Assembly (NCBI RefSeq): GCF_000002865.3
Contig: NW_001865052.1
Span: 883,824 to 947,823, forward strand
Length of the DNA: 64,000 bases
Direction of reading: 5' to 3'
DNA from: Monosiga brevicollis MX1
Taxonomy: Eukaryota; Opisthokonta; Choanoflagellata; Craspedida; Salpingoecidae
The position numbers and the translations under genes were made by a program. The notes under the pieces were generated by a model that saw only the letters and a program-made list of their open reading frames with translations, was not told the DNA's origin and ran no database searches. This document shows positions 35,344 to 53,363 of the stretch, piece after piece (within the stretch, counting starts at the first letter, position 1; each line of letters begins with the position of its first letter).

Positions 35344-35737
35344 AGCGAGCGCGTGAAACTTGAAGCGTGTGTGTGGTGTGTGAGGGAGTGAGAACGCCCG
35401 CCTCGCGTGGCGCGCGGTTCTGGCTCTTGGCGCTTGACTCCTTTGAGCTCGTTCAACTGCCATTGCTCGGCGCATTGAACCGGTCGTAGCCACAAAGTGC
35501 TGGTCAGGCGAGCCGCTTTGAGGCATGAGACGGGAGAGGCGATCCTAAGTACGAGGCAGCTGGCTAATTTTAATTTTTTTTTTCCCATCAGTCCGCAAGA
35601 CAAGTTAGCACGCTGGAAAGGCCTCTTGGCACCACATCTCATGGCGCCACTTGAGATCTCCAGAGTCTGACACCCGACGCACGGTTGTATGCCACCCGCC
35701 GGTGCCTCGCCGCCCGAGCTTGCGCACACCAGCGTCC
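34538..35737. promoter_or_regulatory. Shared divergent promoter, CFAP69 / RIF1, with repeats
   Basis: A 1.2-kb gap between back-to-back starts. It contains a tandem array of AAGAGCAAGAC-type 10-bp units (about 34889-35013), a poly(A) run at 35061-35083 and (AC)n at 35306-35342. No coding sequence recognised. Confidence 0.55.
34889..35013. repeat. 10-bp minisatellite (CAAGACAAGAG type)
   Basis: About twelve tandem units, the first half near perfect (AGAGCAAGAC) and the second half with GCC/GGC variants. Confidence 0.88.
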
Positions 35738-42424
<6,687 letters not shown>

Positions 42425-43075
42425 GTGACGGTTTCAAAAGCCCTGCTTCTCAGCCCTTAATTTTTTCCTAGGTATCAGGCTTACTTGCCCTTGTTTTTTC
42501 TTTCATCTCCTGACTCCTTTATCGATTCATTACAAATACAAGCCGGGCTGGTGCAGCTCCGCCATCCTGCTTGTCCCAATTCATTGGCATGTCCCATTAC
42601 TGATTCGCTTGCTGATCTGACTGACTCAGCTGTCGAGGACAGGGAAGAGAGTACACGAGTGCTTATCGATTCCATTCGAAGCAGAGGCCAGCAGTACATT
42701 CGCATGTAAAAAATAAAACGAAAAGCAAACACCGAAAACACACAAACACACACACATATACAAATACGCACATACAACGTGTATGCACAAACCATTTTCG
42801 AAACAACCCGAGTGATGATTGTTTGACAACAAACTAAGCAAAGTAACGGCGGCCGTAAACTGGCCTTCTGGGTACATGATTCCGACACACATTCGTTGAA
42901 CCGCAACAACAGGCAATTCAGCGACCATATACCGGAGAAAAGAGTAAAGAAAGAAGCTCGCATTGAAACTTGAAACGCTTCAAACACAACGAGGTGCAGG
43001 TTGACACGAAGCAAGAGGCAATATCAGGTGCTTAGCAAGCTCAAATAGAAGCTCTGGTGACGACAGCCAAGCTGA
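42425..43075. other. Convergent 3' spacer, RIF1 / PTTG1IP-like
   Basis: A 651-bp gap between converging stop codons. It includes a short CACACACACAT patch near 42740-42770. No convincing gene; overlapping minus-strand frames lack motifs. Confidence 0.5.
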
Positions 43076-44563
43076 CTATGCCTGCAGGACATCGTCGTCG
43101 CTGCTATCATCGGCACCCAACAGATTGTACTTCTTGCGAAGCTCACGGTGGCGTTCGCTACGCTCTTGCTTGCTGCGGAGTGGTGTGGCGAAGAGAAAAA
43201 AAAAAAGCGATAAACGTTGCCGGCATGAGACATATACTACAGCCAGGATCAGAAGCCACCAGGTCTAGGGTGTGGTTGAGGCTGAGCGACTTACCGAATG
43301 GCCTGGCGCTCTTCGCGAGCTTGGCGTTGCTTGCGATCCTTTGAGGACTCCTTGTACTGGTACACGCTATCGAAAATAGTATCATCAGGCAAAGCAAACA
43401 TGACATCAGTCGTCAAAAGCAAAGAGCAGCCCTATCTGAAGCATAGCCAGGCTAGCAGACTGGTGTGACACAAACTTGATGGCACGACGCTTGTTCTTGC
43501 GGCAGCAGCAGCAATACATCCACAGGCAGAAAAGGAGCAGGATGCCGACCACCGTGCAAGGGATGATAATGTAGATCAGGGTCATCACATTCACTGCAAC
43601 GACGGCAAGAACAAGTGTGAGGTACTCGCTCTAAGAGGTGGGCAGTCTCTGCGCGGGTAGATGGAAGCGTACTGTTGCAGTTCCAGACGTAGCAGTCCTT
43701 GGCATCGCAACCATCACACTTGACCCCAGAGAATTTGACGCAAGTGCCTGTCTTTTTGCAGTAGCCGGTCTGCAGGCACGCCAGGACGGAGTGCATGAGC
43801 ATAAAAGAGAGGCGCATCGTTTGCATGATGCCGCGATGTAACAAATCAAGATGATGGCCGGGCACACCAGGAGACGATTGCACTATCACTTCACGAATGA
43901 GTCGAGTGAACAACTTACCATTTTTCCGGGTTTGACGCCGCACGACGAGCAAGTGGCGTTGCCGTAAGCTCCGGAGGGATCAGTCGTTGAGCCCCAATAC
44001 GATGTTGAAGAGGAAGATGACGAGGTGGGTTTGCTCGTCACGGTAGAAGTGCTGTTCCCGGGAGCGTTTGTTGGGGCCGAGGTGGCTGGCGCAGATGTCG
44101 AGGCATTGGTTGTTGGCCCAGCCGTCGGCACGGTTGTTGGTGCGGTGGTTGACGCGTTGGTCGGCACGGTGGTCGGCACGGTGGTCGGCACGGTGGTCGG
44201 CACGGTGGTCGGCACGGTGGTCGGCACGGTGGTCGGCACGGTGGTCGGCACGGTGGTCGGCACGGTGGTCGGCACGGTGGTTGACGTGTTGGTTGACGCG
44301 TTGGTGGTCGGTGCGTTGGTCGGTACGTTGGTCGGCACGGTGGTCGACACGGTGGTTGATGCGTTGGTCGGGGTGGTCGGCACAGATGTCGCATTGGCAG
44401 CTGATGTGGGAGCAGCCTGCACTTGCAACGGGACCAAGGCCAAGCTCACCATCAACACCAAGCCCGTCGTCATCAGAATGGAACCACTCATCCATCCCGC
44501 TCCTGCTCCATTCTTACGCTTCATCGCCACAGCACATGCTGCGCTACTGCGCTCGGCTGCCAT
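43076..44563 (-). CDS. PTTG1IP: PTTG1IP-family type I membrane protein with mucin-like stalk
   Basis: In animals PTTG1IP is a small type I glycoprotein that binds securin. Five exons (43919-44563, 43673-43769, 43476-43593, 43295-43366, 43076-43172) close in phase to 342 aa, about twice the vertebrate length. Order: signal-anchor-like hydrophobic N-terminus, a Thr/Pro/Val/Ala-rich stalk of about 150 residues with repeated VPTT, and a Cys-rich PSI-like region (CSSCGVKPG, then CKKTGTC, CDGCDAKDCY). A membrane span, a juxtamembrane CCCCRKNKRR and a cytosolic coiled tail ending RHRELRKKYNLL follow. The tail matches the family's RHDEIRKKYGLF. The extra length is the O-glycosylation-type stalk. Confidence 0.85.
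44150..44290. repeat. 12-bp coding minisatellite (VPTT repeat)
   Basis: About eleven near-perfect ACGGTGGTCGGC units on the + strand, each encoding Val-Pro-Thr-Thr on the minus strand in the PTTG1IP-like stalk. Confidence 0.9.
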
Positions 44564-45346
44564 TTTGCTCGTTTCCGATCTCCCTCTCTCTCTCAAAAAA
44601 AAAATAAAAAAAATAAAAAAACTCGTCAACGTCATGAGAGTCCTAAGGTTAACGTTACGACTGATGAATTTGATCGCGATCACATTTGTCAGCAAGGGTG
44701 GGCATAAGTATCGTTGATGGTTGTTTTTCACTTTTTTGGGCTATGCTCGGTACAGACACAGACACAGACTCGCAAGACTCGAGGCCAATACAATTGTCGC
44801 GTGCTGCACGGATGAGGTGGGGCAAGCTCTGATATGGCGGGTACGAGGGACTACAGGAATACAGTGCAGAACAGGCAGTGGCTAGCATCAACGGGCACGG
44901 GATTCAAGCGGAACAATCCAATCCATAAAGGAGGAAGGGCCATGACCACAATGTGACCACGATTGACAAACACAGGAGACTAGGCAAGTCATGATTAAAC
45001 TCGGTATCATGACGTGCAAGCTCCAACGCCAGGGAGAAGACGAAAAAGAAAAGGATAAAAAGAAAGGATAAAAAAAAGAGAGCACGAACGACGGGAGGGT
45101 CTGGAAAACTGAAGCAAACAGGCAGAACTAAAAAAGCAAAGCGGAGAGGTGCAGGACATGACAATAGACAGCAGTAGCAAGACCAGAAAAAGATGGTAAA
45201 ACCAGCCAAGCGTGCTGTCTACATACAGATGGGTCATAAGAGGGAAGGTAGACAGACACAAAGACTAACAAGGCCAGGACATGCGGTCGTCGCCAGGAGC
45301 CAATTATTAAGAACCAGCGACTGGAGAAGATTTGAGGCGTCGAGCA
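44564..45346. other. Spacer upstream of PTTG1IP-like gene
   Basis: A 783-bp region with an A-rich run (44596-44620) and mixed sequence. It holds the promoter of the PTTG1IP-like gene and the 3' flank of the bZIP gene. No gene seen. Confidence 0.5.
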
Positions 45347-46747
45347 TCAAATTCCAAGGTAGGAGGCGTTGGAGCCAGACTGCAGAAAAGAGAAGCGACG
45401 TGCACCTTCATCGCTGTAAAGTTCAATGACCAGGCGCCGCAAGGTCGCAAGCTCATTCTCCAGCACTACTACCTCTTCCTGAAGCGCTTTTTGCAGTCGA
45501 ATGGCCGAGTCGAACCGATCCTGTCGCTCCCGCCGTTTGGCTTTCTCGATCAGCCGATGACGCTGAGCAGCGATGCGATTGACTTCACGCATCTTCTCGA
45601 GTTCTGATGAATTGAGGTCAGCCACAAGCTTGCGCTTGCGATGGCGCTTCTTCTTGGGCCGCGGAGCGCCGCTGGAATTGCCCGAGCCCGCAGCGTTGCC
45701 CCGGGCGTTGCTCCCATCGTGGGCGTACGGATTCTGTCCACTGATGGAAGTGCTCATGTTGGAAGAGTCATGGTGCATAGAGTCTCCGCCAAAGGGCTCA
45801 AACCCACTCGCCGGCGAGTAGGAATCGTCCTCCCCTTGAGAACCACCATCGTCGTCATCCTCATCGTCGTCATCCAAGAGATTGTCCAAGAGCGAATTGT
45901 CACCCATCCCATCGAGGCTCGTCATACCACCCAAACTGTTTGTGCTACCCACGGCACCCAAACCACTGAGGCCGTTTGGTGGACCCGAGGGCATGCGGAC
46001 GCCATTGTTGCGAGGTGACATGGCCTCGCCCGGGAGCAATGATGAGGTGAGGGGCAGGGAAAATGAGGGCATCTCATTCATGTCGTCCGGAAAGGGTTCA
46101 TCTGTCAGCACAGGAAGCGCAAACTCATCCAGATCGTCCCAAAGACTGGGAATTTGGCCACCGGCCCCTACCATGGGCACGTTAGAGGTGGCGCCAGATG
46201 ATGTTGCTGAGGGCATCTGTAGGGTGGGTGCATTCATGGTTTCAAAAGGATTGGTATCCTCGAGAGGCAATAGAGGAATGTCCAGACCCTCGAGGCTGGT
46301 TTGATAGGCTGCCGAGCGGCCGTAGGCATCATTCCCAGCAGCAGGATAGCCATTGATGGATCGGGATGCTTCACCAGCGGGCAGCCCCAAACCCTGTGCC
46401 ATGGGGCCACGCGCGGGCAAGCCCCCCTGTCCCATCAAGCTCCAGCCCTGCGTTTGAGCGCCTCCTTGGCCTCGGGACACGGCGGGGCCGTTGGCACGGT
46501 AACCAGGCGTCATGTTGTTCAAGGCCTGCTGCTGACTCAGTGAGATCTGTGGGTTGCTAGCAGCGGGAGAACCGCCGCTTTGTTGTGGGGACTGGAGCAT
46601 TTGTTGCAAGAGCTGGAGTTGTTGGGCTGTGGACACTGGACTTGAAGCTGGTTGACTCTGAGGTGACGCTCGCGACATGTGCTGAGATTGTGCAGAATAA
46701 CGTTGCTGTTGCTGTTGTTGTTGTTGTGGTTGTGGTTGTGGTTGTGG

Positions 46748-46785
<38 letters not shown>

Positions 46786-47428
46786 GCTGCTGCTGCCGTT
46801 GCTGCTGCTGTTGTTGTTGTTGTTGCTGGTGTTGTTGTTGTTGTTGCTGTTGCTCTTGTTGCTGCTTGAGTAGAGTCGTCAAGACTTGCCAAGGAGCAGG
46901 ATGCTTGACGAGGTCGGCAAGCGTCAAGTTCAAAGGACTAGAGGAAGAAGAGGTGGTGGCCAATGTGGTGGGCATACCAGGCCGAATACTTGGGTTGGCT
47001 CGCAGTGCTGCCGCCAAGGTGGCCGCCGTGAGCGAGGGTTGTTGATGCTGCTGCTGCTGCTGCTGTTGTTGTTGGATCGACGCTTGCTGGGGATGCTGAG
47101 CTTGCTGCATGTACTGTGCCTGGGCCAGGGTTTGGGTTGGTCCCGTGGAGGCCGCCGAAGAAAACGTGGGCCGGGTGCTGTAGGTCATGGCTGTGTCCAT
47201 GTAAGAGGAGGCGGGAAGCAGCCGAGATTGTGCCGGGCGCTGAGACGGTGCCAAGCCCATGGAAGCAGGGTTGTTGGACTGCTCTTGCAAACCGGCCATG
47301 TCATTGCTCGGGTTGAAGAGGCCACTCGAGCCAGTGGTACCTGGTATGCCCAGAGTGGGCGCAGCCAAATCCGTGAGCCAGGAAAAGTCATCCTCACCCT
47401 CGGGTTCGCCGCCCAAGTACTGAGCCAT
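45347..47428 (-). CDS. Polyglutamine bZIP transcription factor
   Basis: A single-exon gene of 693 aa. The C-terminal region (about 595-670) has a Lys/Arg-rich nuclear-localisation segment (PKKKRHRKRK), a basic region NRIAAQRHR that fits the bZIP consensus N-x2-AA-x3-R, and a leucine zipper with Leu at heptad spacing through ALQEEVVVLENEL and LRRLVIEL. The N-terminal half is activation-domain-like: acidic at the start (EGEDDFSWL), then long Gln tracts broken by His, Pro and Ser, later an acidic Asp/Glu run. I cannot assign it to a bZIP subfamily. It is the only long intronless gene here apart from the acetyltransferase at 62.5 kb. Confidence 0.85.
46699..46862. repeat. CAA/CAG-type triplet repeat encoding polyGln
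   Basis: TTG/CTG triplets on the + strand read as CAA/CAG on the coding minus strand. The tract is the longest of several Gln runs in the bZIP gene; a shorter one lies at 47047-47075. Confidence 0.9.
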
Positions 47429-48280
47429 TTGGCTGGTGTGCCGCTCGTCGACAATGAGGCACTTTCAGCTTGAGACGGCGGTTGAGGAGAAGAGCGTTGC
47501 AAACAGGAACGAATCTATAGGCGCTGCCGCTTGCTTGGCATATTCAGGGGCATTGCCAAGTCGAAAAAAGAACAACCAAATGCGAGGGAAGGTGCAGGCC
47601 CTCTCAAAGGGCAGTCAAACAAGCTGCCTGCGAAAAGCCAGGGGGGGGGCGGCATATGGAAGCAAAGTCGATCCAGGCGCAGAGCGTGAGGCGAGACAAG
47701 CGGTGTGGGGTCGTCCCGGGCGAAAGCAGGACACCGTCGGCATGAAAACGAGACACATGAAAGGAAAAAAAAAAAAAAAAACGACACCGAACCGTAATTG
47801 TGGACTTGTGTTGAGTCCCGGAGGGGGGGCGAGGAAGGGGGGCAACTTCAGGATCAAGGACCAAGCAACTGCAATAAACTGCACACCCGAAGCAACGAGC
47901 CAGCTATGAGCGTGTGGTAGTTCTCCATCCAGCTGCCGCTGCACATGACGAGTCGACGGCCGTTGGAAACACTCGTGCCGTTGGCCAAAGGGGAAGAAGG
48001 CAAGGGGGTGGGCGGTGGGTGGCAAAGTGAAAACGCAGGCGGCCACCCTGCCGATAAAAGCCAAGCCAAGCTTACCACGCACACGTCACTTGAACGCAGC
48101 CCAAAGACCCGCAGTCGTCCCAAGACCAAACACGGCACGCCGACACAGCCGGCCCAGATAAAACGCACGGCTGCCAAATGAGAGAGAGACAGAGAGAGAG
48201 ACAGAGAGAGAGACAGAGAGACAGAGAGAGAGGTGTGTGTGTGTGTGTGCTCTCTCTCCTCTCTCTCTCTCTCTCTCTGT

Positions 48281-48354
<74 letters not shown>

Positions 48355-48638
48355 TTTGTTCTTCTTTTCGTTTCAATCGTTTCTTTGTGTGTGTGTGAAG
48401 AACAGCACAGATGAGCATGACAACAGTCATTTACAACAGCTGCTGCTGCTGTCGAACCCCGACACGCTGCTCAAAAAAGAATGGGTCAAGTCTCCGTGGA
48501 AACTCAAAGACTCACATGCCTGAAAAGAAAGTATTTCACCCCCATTCAACCAGTTCATGCTCTTGAAACATGTTCAAAGCTAAAAGTATAATACTTGGGT
48601 AAGTAAAATAGGGGAAAGTATTTTACTTGAACAGCAAA
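47429..48638. promoter_or_regulatory. Shared divergent promoter, bZIP / cyclophilin
   Basis: A 1.2-kb gap between back-to-back starts. It has G-runs at 47641-47648 and 47822-47840, poly(A) at 47763-47779, and a GA/GT/CT simple-sequence block at 48180-48352. No gene seen. Confidence 0.5.
48180..48352. repeat. Purine-to-pyrimidine microsatellite block
   Basis: (GA)n with ACAGAG variants switches to (TG)n and then to (CT)n on the same strand. The GA and CT halves are complementary and could pair as an inverted repeat. Confidence 0.9.
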
Positions 48639-49744
48639 ATGGCCGTGCGTAACCCCCGTGTCTTCTTCGATGTCGCCATCGGCAGCCAGCCCGGTACGTA
48701 TCTCCGTGTGGCTCCCCCGCGCCGTGGGCCTGGTTCGGTTGGGGAGGGGGTTCCTTGGTTTGCTTGGAACTGTTGATACTCCCTCCGCTTGGCCTTCCAT
48801 GCTCTCTCTCCCTCTCCCTCTCTCCCGTGCGTGCTGGGACATGCATGGCTCCAAGACCACTGGCCGCAAGTGATACCGAAAGGCACTTGGGCATCTCTGG
48901 CACCGTTGGCTTTGCAGCTTGGGTTGAAGGAGAATTGGGGGGCGCCAAGTGCACAGATCAACTCCTTGATGGCTTTGCTCATGGGTGGACTCAATGGGTT
49001 TTTTTTTTTCTCTTCTTCTTCTCCTTCTTCTTCTTGACCCTTCATTTAGCCAAGCGCATGGTTTTCGAGCTGTTCAAGAAGCAGGTGCCCAAGGTACGGT
49101 TTCTTCGCTACGCTTGGCCCGCCCCGGGCCAATGCATCAAACGACATGTCGGCATTGTCTCATGTCCTGGTTCGTTTTCAAATAGACGAGCGAGAACTTC
49201 CGTGCCCTGTGCACCGGCGAGAAGGGCCTGGGCGTTTCCCAAAAGCCCCTCCACTTTAAGAACACCCGCTTCCACCGTATCATCCCTCAGTTCATGGCTC
49301 AGGTTTGTTTGGACCATCTCCTCTTGGTCATTTTGCAGGAATGGTGGCTCCTTCTCCTCCCTCATCAACCCCCTGTCCTGTCTCTTCTTTCTCGGCTCGC
49401 GGTCCTGGTCCGGCGAACGGCAGGGCGGCGATTTTACCCATCACAATGGCTATGGCGGCGAGTCCATCTATGGTGCCCGCTTCGAGGACGAGAACTTTGA
49501 GGTGCGCCACGATCGCCGTGGCCTCTTGAGCATGGCCAACGCCGGACCCAACACCAATGGCTCGCAATTCTTCGTGACCATGGTCCCCACTCCCCACCTG
49601 GATGGTCGCCACGTCGTGTTTGGTGAGCTCGTGTCTGGTTTCAGCGTCCTTGACAACCTCGAAGCCATCGGCTCTGGCAGCGGCACGCCCTTGGAAGACG
49701 CCATCATCCAAGACTGCGGCGAGCTCGACGAGATTGACGAGTAA
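48639..49744 (+). CDS. PPIA-like: Cyclophilin-type peptidyl-prolyl isomerase
   Basis: Catalyses proline cis-trans isomerisation; probably cytosolic, as no targeting sequence is seen. Four exons (48639-48693, 49050-49093, 49186-49302, 49424-49744) close in phase to 178 aa, a typical single-domain length. Seen: [20 protein letters not shown], the catalytic FHRIIPQFM with Arg and Phe, [32 protein letters not shown] and [13 protein letters not shown]. The residue equivalent to Trp121 of human CypA is His, which is seen in some larger cyclophilins and usually weakens cyclosporin binding. A loop insert of the divergent-loop type (around [12 protein letters not shown]) is present. Confidence 0.95.
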
Positions 49745-49956
49745 AGAGTGTCATGGCTTTACGTCTACACAATTCCTGGTGGTTCTGCTTTTGACATGAA
49801 CAGAACGGCGTAAAATCGATCCATTAAAAAGGAACTGGTTTTTCGCGACCTTGCTTGCCTCACAAGCGCAGCAAAAGCCCGTGCTCCAGGTCCGCTGTTG
49901 CAATTCCCACCATCTTACACCAAGACATGAAATGCCAATGCCCAGCTCAAGTCGTC

Positions 49957-52415
49957 TTAGTTGCCCATACGCAGCGGCCTGGGCAGGAGAGGTGGTCGCA
50001 TGCGTGGTTCATGCAAGTGGGTGGTTCGTAAACTCACACTCTTCGGACGCAACACAAAGTCATAGCCTGGTGCAGCAAACCGATCCGAATGGGGCCCAAA
50101 AAGGACGTTTTGCACATCATACTGGAAATGCACGCCCCCCACTGTGATGAGCTGACGAACGGAGGAACGAAAGAGGAAAATGGAAAGCAAACCAACCACC
50201 CGCACATGTGGACACGACTGCGCACCTGGCTCCAAAAGTGCAAATATTGGTGAAAGGCCGAGGATGGGTGGAAGGGCAAACGCGACAATTCCGGTAGAAA
50301 TTGACCGTTTGGCTGCAGTCGATAAAAGCACATGGTTTGCTCGTCTTGATCAACGGTCAGCAAGCAGTTGCTGTTGGGCATTACCACGCGTTTAGGAAAT
50401 GAGCTGAAGGTTGGCTGCAACATGCCGTGTACCATGTGCCAGACCCCTTTTGGCTCGAGCTGCTACAAATGGGCATACCCACCGGTCGGGAGACCAAAAT
50501 AACGCCATGGGCATGGTCCTGAACACGTCTTGCCTCGTCCCGTTGTGCTAGCCAAACGGCACGTTTGTGGGGTAAGCACTGGATGTCAAAGAGAGCGAGG
50601 AAAGAAGCAAAATAGCCGGGCAAAGAAAGAAAAAAAAAGAAAACAAGCTACAGTTGAGTGAGTGGCTACATTAAAAAGACGTACCAGAATGAGGTTCCCC
50701 TCTGCAAGGTCAAGAACCGCAAAGCGGCTGGGTGGTGCTCCTTCCCCTGGTCCTTGTGGCGTTGCCGGCCCGAGTACAAACTGGGCCGCCGGTTGGGTTG
50801 ACAAGACTCCAACCTCGCACCACGTGTTGACGTTGAAGAGTCGGCTCCCGCTGAGGGTCTGGATCAGCAGCTCGTTGCGGCGCCAAAACTGCGGTACGCA
50901 GCTCCTGTGATGCGGGGCGTACCAGGGGTGAATGCATCGACTAAAATGGCTACGATGGCGTGCCTGACGTACTGTGTCATGAGTGGCATCTCGGGAAGGT
51001 TGATGGTTTCAACGCTCCAAGTCGTCAGATCAAAGCGCTGGATTGCACGGCATGGCATGGCAGATGTTCAGAGTGCGGGACGCAATCTTGCGCTGGCATC
51101 CCAAACATGGCCCCTGAGAAGTGGCTGAGAGCTAGCTTACTTGGGCACGAAGCTGGCCGGCGTAGTTTGTGATGAGAAGGTGGCAATCAAGCCCGGGTTG
51201 CCAGGTGGCAAAGATCGGACGCCCGGTGTTGAGGTCGTGCACCTGAAAACATGACGCCCCGGTGTGCGATGAGCCGAGTGGGGAGCAGAGCGGAGGTGTG
51301 AGACTTGATATTTCCTTTGCACCGATACAAACAGAACGAATTGGTCCGCACCCGTGCGTCGCAAAGGTTTTTGCACTCGCTCAAAAAAATGGCGCTCTGC
51401 TTCAGCATCTGATGTTCGTCACTCCAGCGCAAAAAGACGAGCACTTCCCCGTCCGGGCTCCAGAGGTAATAAAAAGGCGAGCGTGGAAGCTGGATTCGCT
51501 GCATGTCAGTTCCATCCAGCTAAAAGGTGGCAATGATTGTACGCTAATGTCAGGTGATGTGGGATGCTCGAGTTGCAGGCGCGGATCGTCCGATGTCCAT
51601 GGGCTAGATGTCCTGCAGCAGAACGGCCACGCGCGGTTGGCAGAGGGGCGTACGAACCAAGACGGTGCATAGCTCGCGCGTTACGCCGTTGGAGACGACA
51701 AAGCGAGTGCCACAAGGGCTAAAGGTGCATTCTGTGCAGAGTGCAGAGTGAGCTGGGTGGGTGGGTGTGACGCAGAGGGGCTGGTGGTGAAGCGTGTATG
51801 CAATGGCAAGGAGTGGGTGGGTGGGGACAGGCGATATGGAGCACGACGCACCATGGAGATTGCCAAAGTCGCTCCACGTGTTTAGGACGCGATCCTCTTC
51901 AAGATGATGACCCTCGAGACAGGCAAAGATATCATCGTCATCCACGGCAAGAAAAAAGTCGGGCGAGCTGCAAGTGCAGTAGAAGCAGGGAGGACAGCTG
52001 GTTGAGAGCAGCCCTCCTCGCTGATTCAGCAGAGGAAGGGTTGAGGAAGGAAGGTCCTCGGCTCGGGGCCCGGAGTTCACCCAGGGAGGATCGTGGCACA
52101 TACCGTGCGAGTTCAACGAGGTAATGCTGATGAAGGAGGCAGTGACGCGGTGAACCTGTAAGCCAGGTCCGGCGCGGGACTCTGGCGCGGGTCCATGCAT
52201 TCTCCCATAGGCCAGGGGATCTAGCAAGTTCTGCCCACCACATGCTCACCTTTGCGTCGCAGGAGAGACAAGGGCCTGTTAGTCAACTGCGATCGAGTCG
52301 AGCTCAACTCGGCCCGCCCAGTTGGTCTCACCTGAGCAAGACTGGCCACATCGCGCGGCGAGAGGTATCGGATAATACACAGCCCCACCTCCACGGGCAA
52401 ACTGTTCCAGTCCAT
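49957..52415 (-). CDS. F-box protein with C-terminal beta-propeller-like repeats
   Basis: The first exon (52332-52415) encodes MDWNSLPVEVGLCIIRYL followed by SPRDVASLAQ, a clear F-box. Exon 2 (52250-52286) completes it with LTNRPLSLLRRK. Downstream frames, whose exon borders I only partly resolve, carry propeller-blade-like motifs: CTFSPCGTRFVVSNG, YYLWSPDGEVLVFLR, SRLFNVNTWCEVGVL and NCLLTVDQDEQTMCFY. The C-terminus is in the frame ending at 49957. F-box proteins recruit substrates to SCF ubiquitin ligases; the propeller would be the substrate side. I do not recognise a named orthologue. Confidence 0.65.
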
Positions 52416-52594
52416 GGCGTCAAACTCCTTGAGCGAGCGGGGTGGGCCGACACTGACACATGAAATTGCCAGCCGAAACGTGCTGGGTGGAGGTGTCCCC
52501 GGTCGCCAGACGCTTGATGCCAATGCCGATGCCGATGCCGATGCTGATACAGATACAAGTACAGCCACGACCCCGTCGTTCTATGGCTCCCCGA

Positions 52595-52625
<31 letters not shown>

Positions 52626-53247
52626 GGTGAAGTGTTGATATTACCCAATCAGTGCTGCACAGAAAGAGATGAGAGAGTGAATTAATTTGGTGGAAAGGTA
52701 TAAGCAGCTGAAAGAATAACACAATTACCACATGTAATGATAAAAAACCAGAAAGTGAGTGTAGAGCTCTTCTCTCTTCTCTCTTCTCATTTCTTCTACA
52801 TGTGGTAGTTGTGCTGTATTTGCCTTTCGTTCTCTCTCAAATGGCTCAGTCTTGTGGACTCTCTCTCATCTCTCTCTCATCTCTCGCTCGTTCATCTCTC
52901 TTCTTCTTCTCATCTCTCTCATCTCTAAAGCTCTCTCTCTCTCTCTCAAGCTCTCTCTCTCTCTCTCTCTAAAGCTCTCTCTCTCTCTCTCAAGCTCTCT
53001 CTCTCTCTAAAGCTCTCTCTCTCTCTCTCTCAAGCTCTCTCTCTCTCTAAAGCTCTCTCTCTCTCTCTCTCTCTCTCAAGCTCTCTCTCTCTCTCTCTAA
53101 AGCTCTCTCTCTCTCTCTCTCTCTCTAAAGCTCTCTCTCTCTCTCTAAAGCTCTCTCTAAAGCTCTCTCTCTCTCTAAAGCTCTCTCTCTCTCTCTCTAA
53201 AGCTCTCTCTCTCTCTAAAGCTCTCTCTCTAAAGCTCTCTCTCTCTC

Positions 53248-53289
<42 letters not shown>

Positions 53290-53363
53290 TCTCTCTCATC
53301 TCTCTCTCTCATCTCTCTCAGTTTCTCTGTTGTGTTGTCTGTCGTTTCGCTGGACGGGGGGAG
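52416..53363. promoter_or_regulatory. Shared divergent promoter, F-box / SNRNP27, with CT array
   Basis: A 948-bp gap. A (TCG)n run lies at 52597-52624 and a large (CT)n array fills 52858-53330. No gene recognised; frames across the CT array are artefacts. Confidence 0.5.
52858..53330. repeat. (CT)n-AAAG compound satellite
   Basis: Runs of CTCTCTCT are separated at irregular spacing by AAAG, CAAG or CAT. The tract is almost purely pyrimidine on the + strand apart from the A/G punctuation, and lies directly upstream of the SNRNP27 start. Confidence 0.95.

Noticed and set aside
42481-43014. A 177-codon minus-strand frame between RIF1 and the PTTG1IP-like gene
   Set aside because: Starts at a non-ATG codon, includes a CA microsatellite and has no motif. 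It lies in the convergent 3' spacer.
44025-44717. A 230-codon plus-strand Val/Gly-rich frame opposite the PTTG1IP-like gene
   Set aside because: Antisense reading of the 12-bp coding repeat. The minus strand has the signal peptide, Cys-rich region, membrane span and conserved tail with consistent splice phases.
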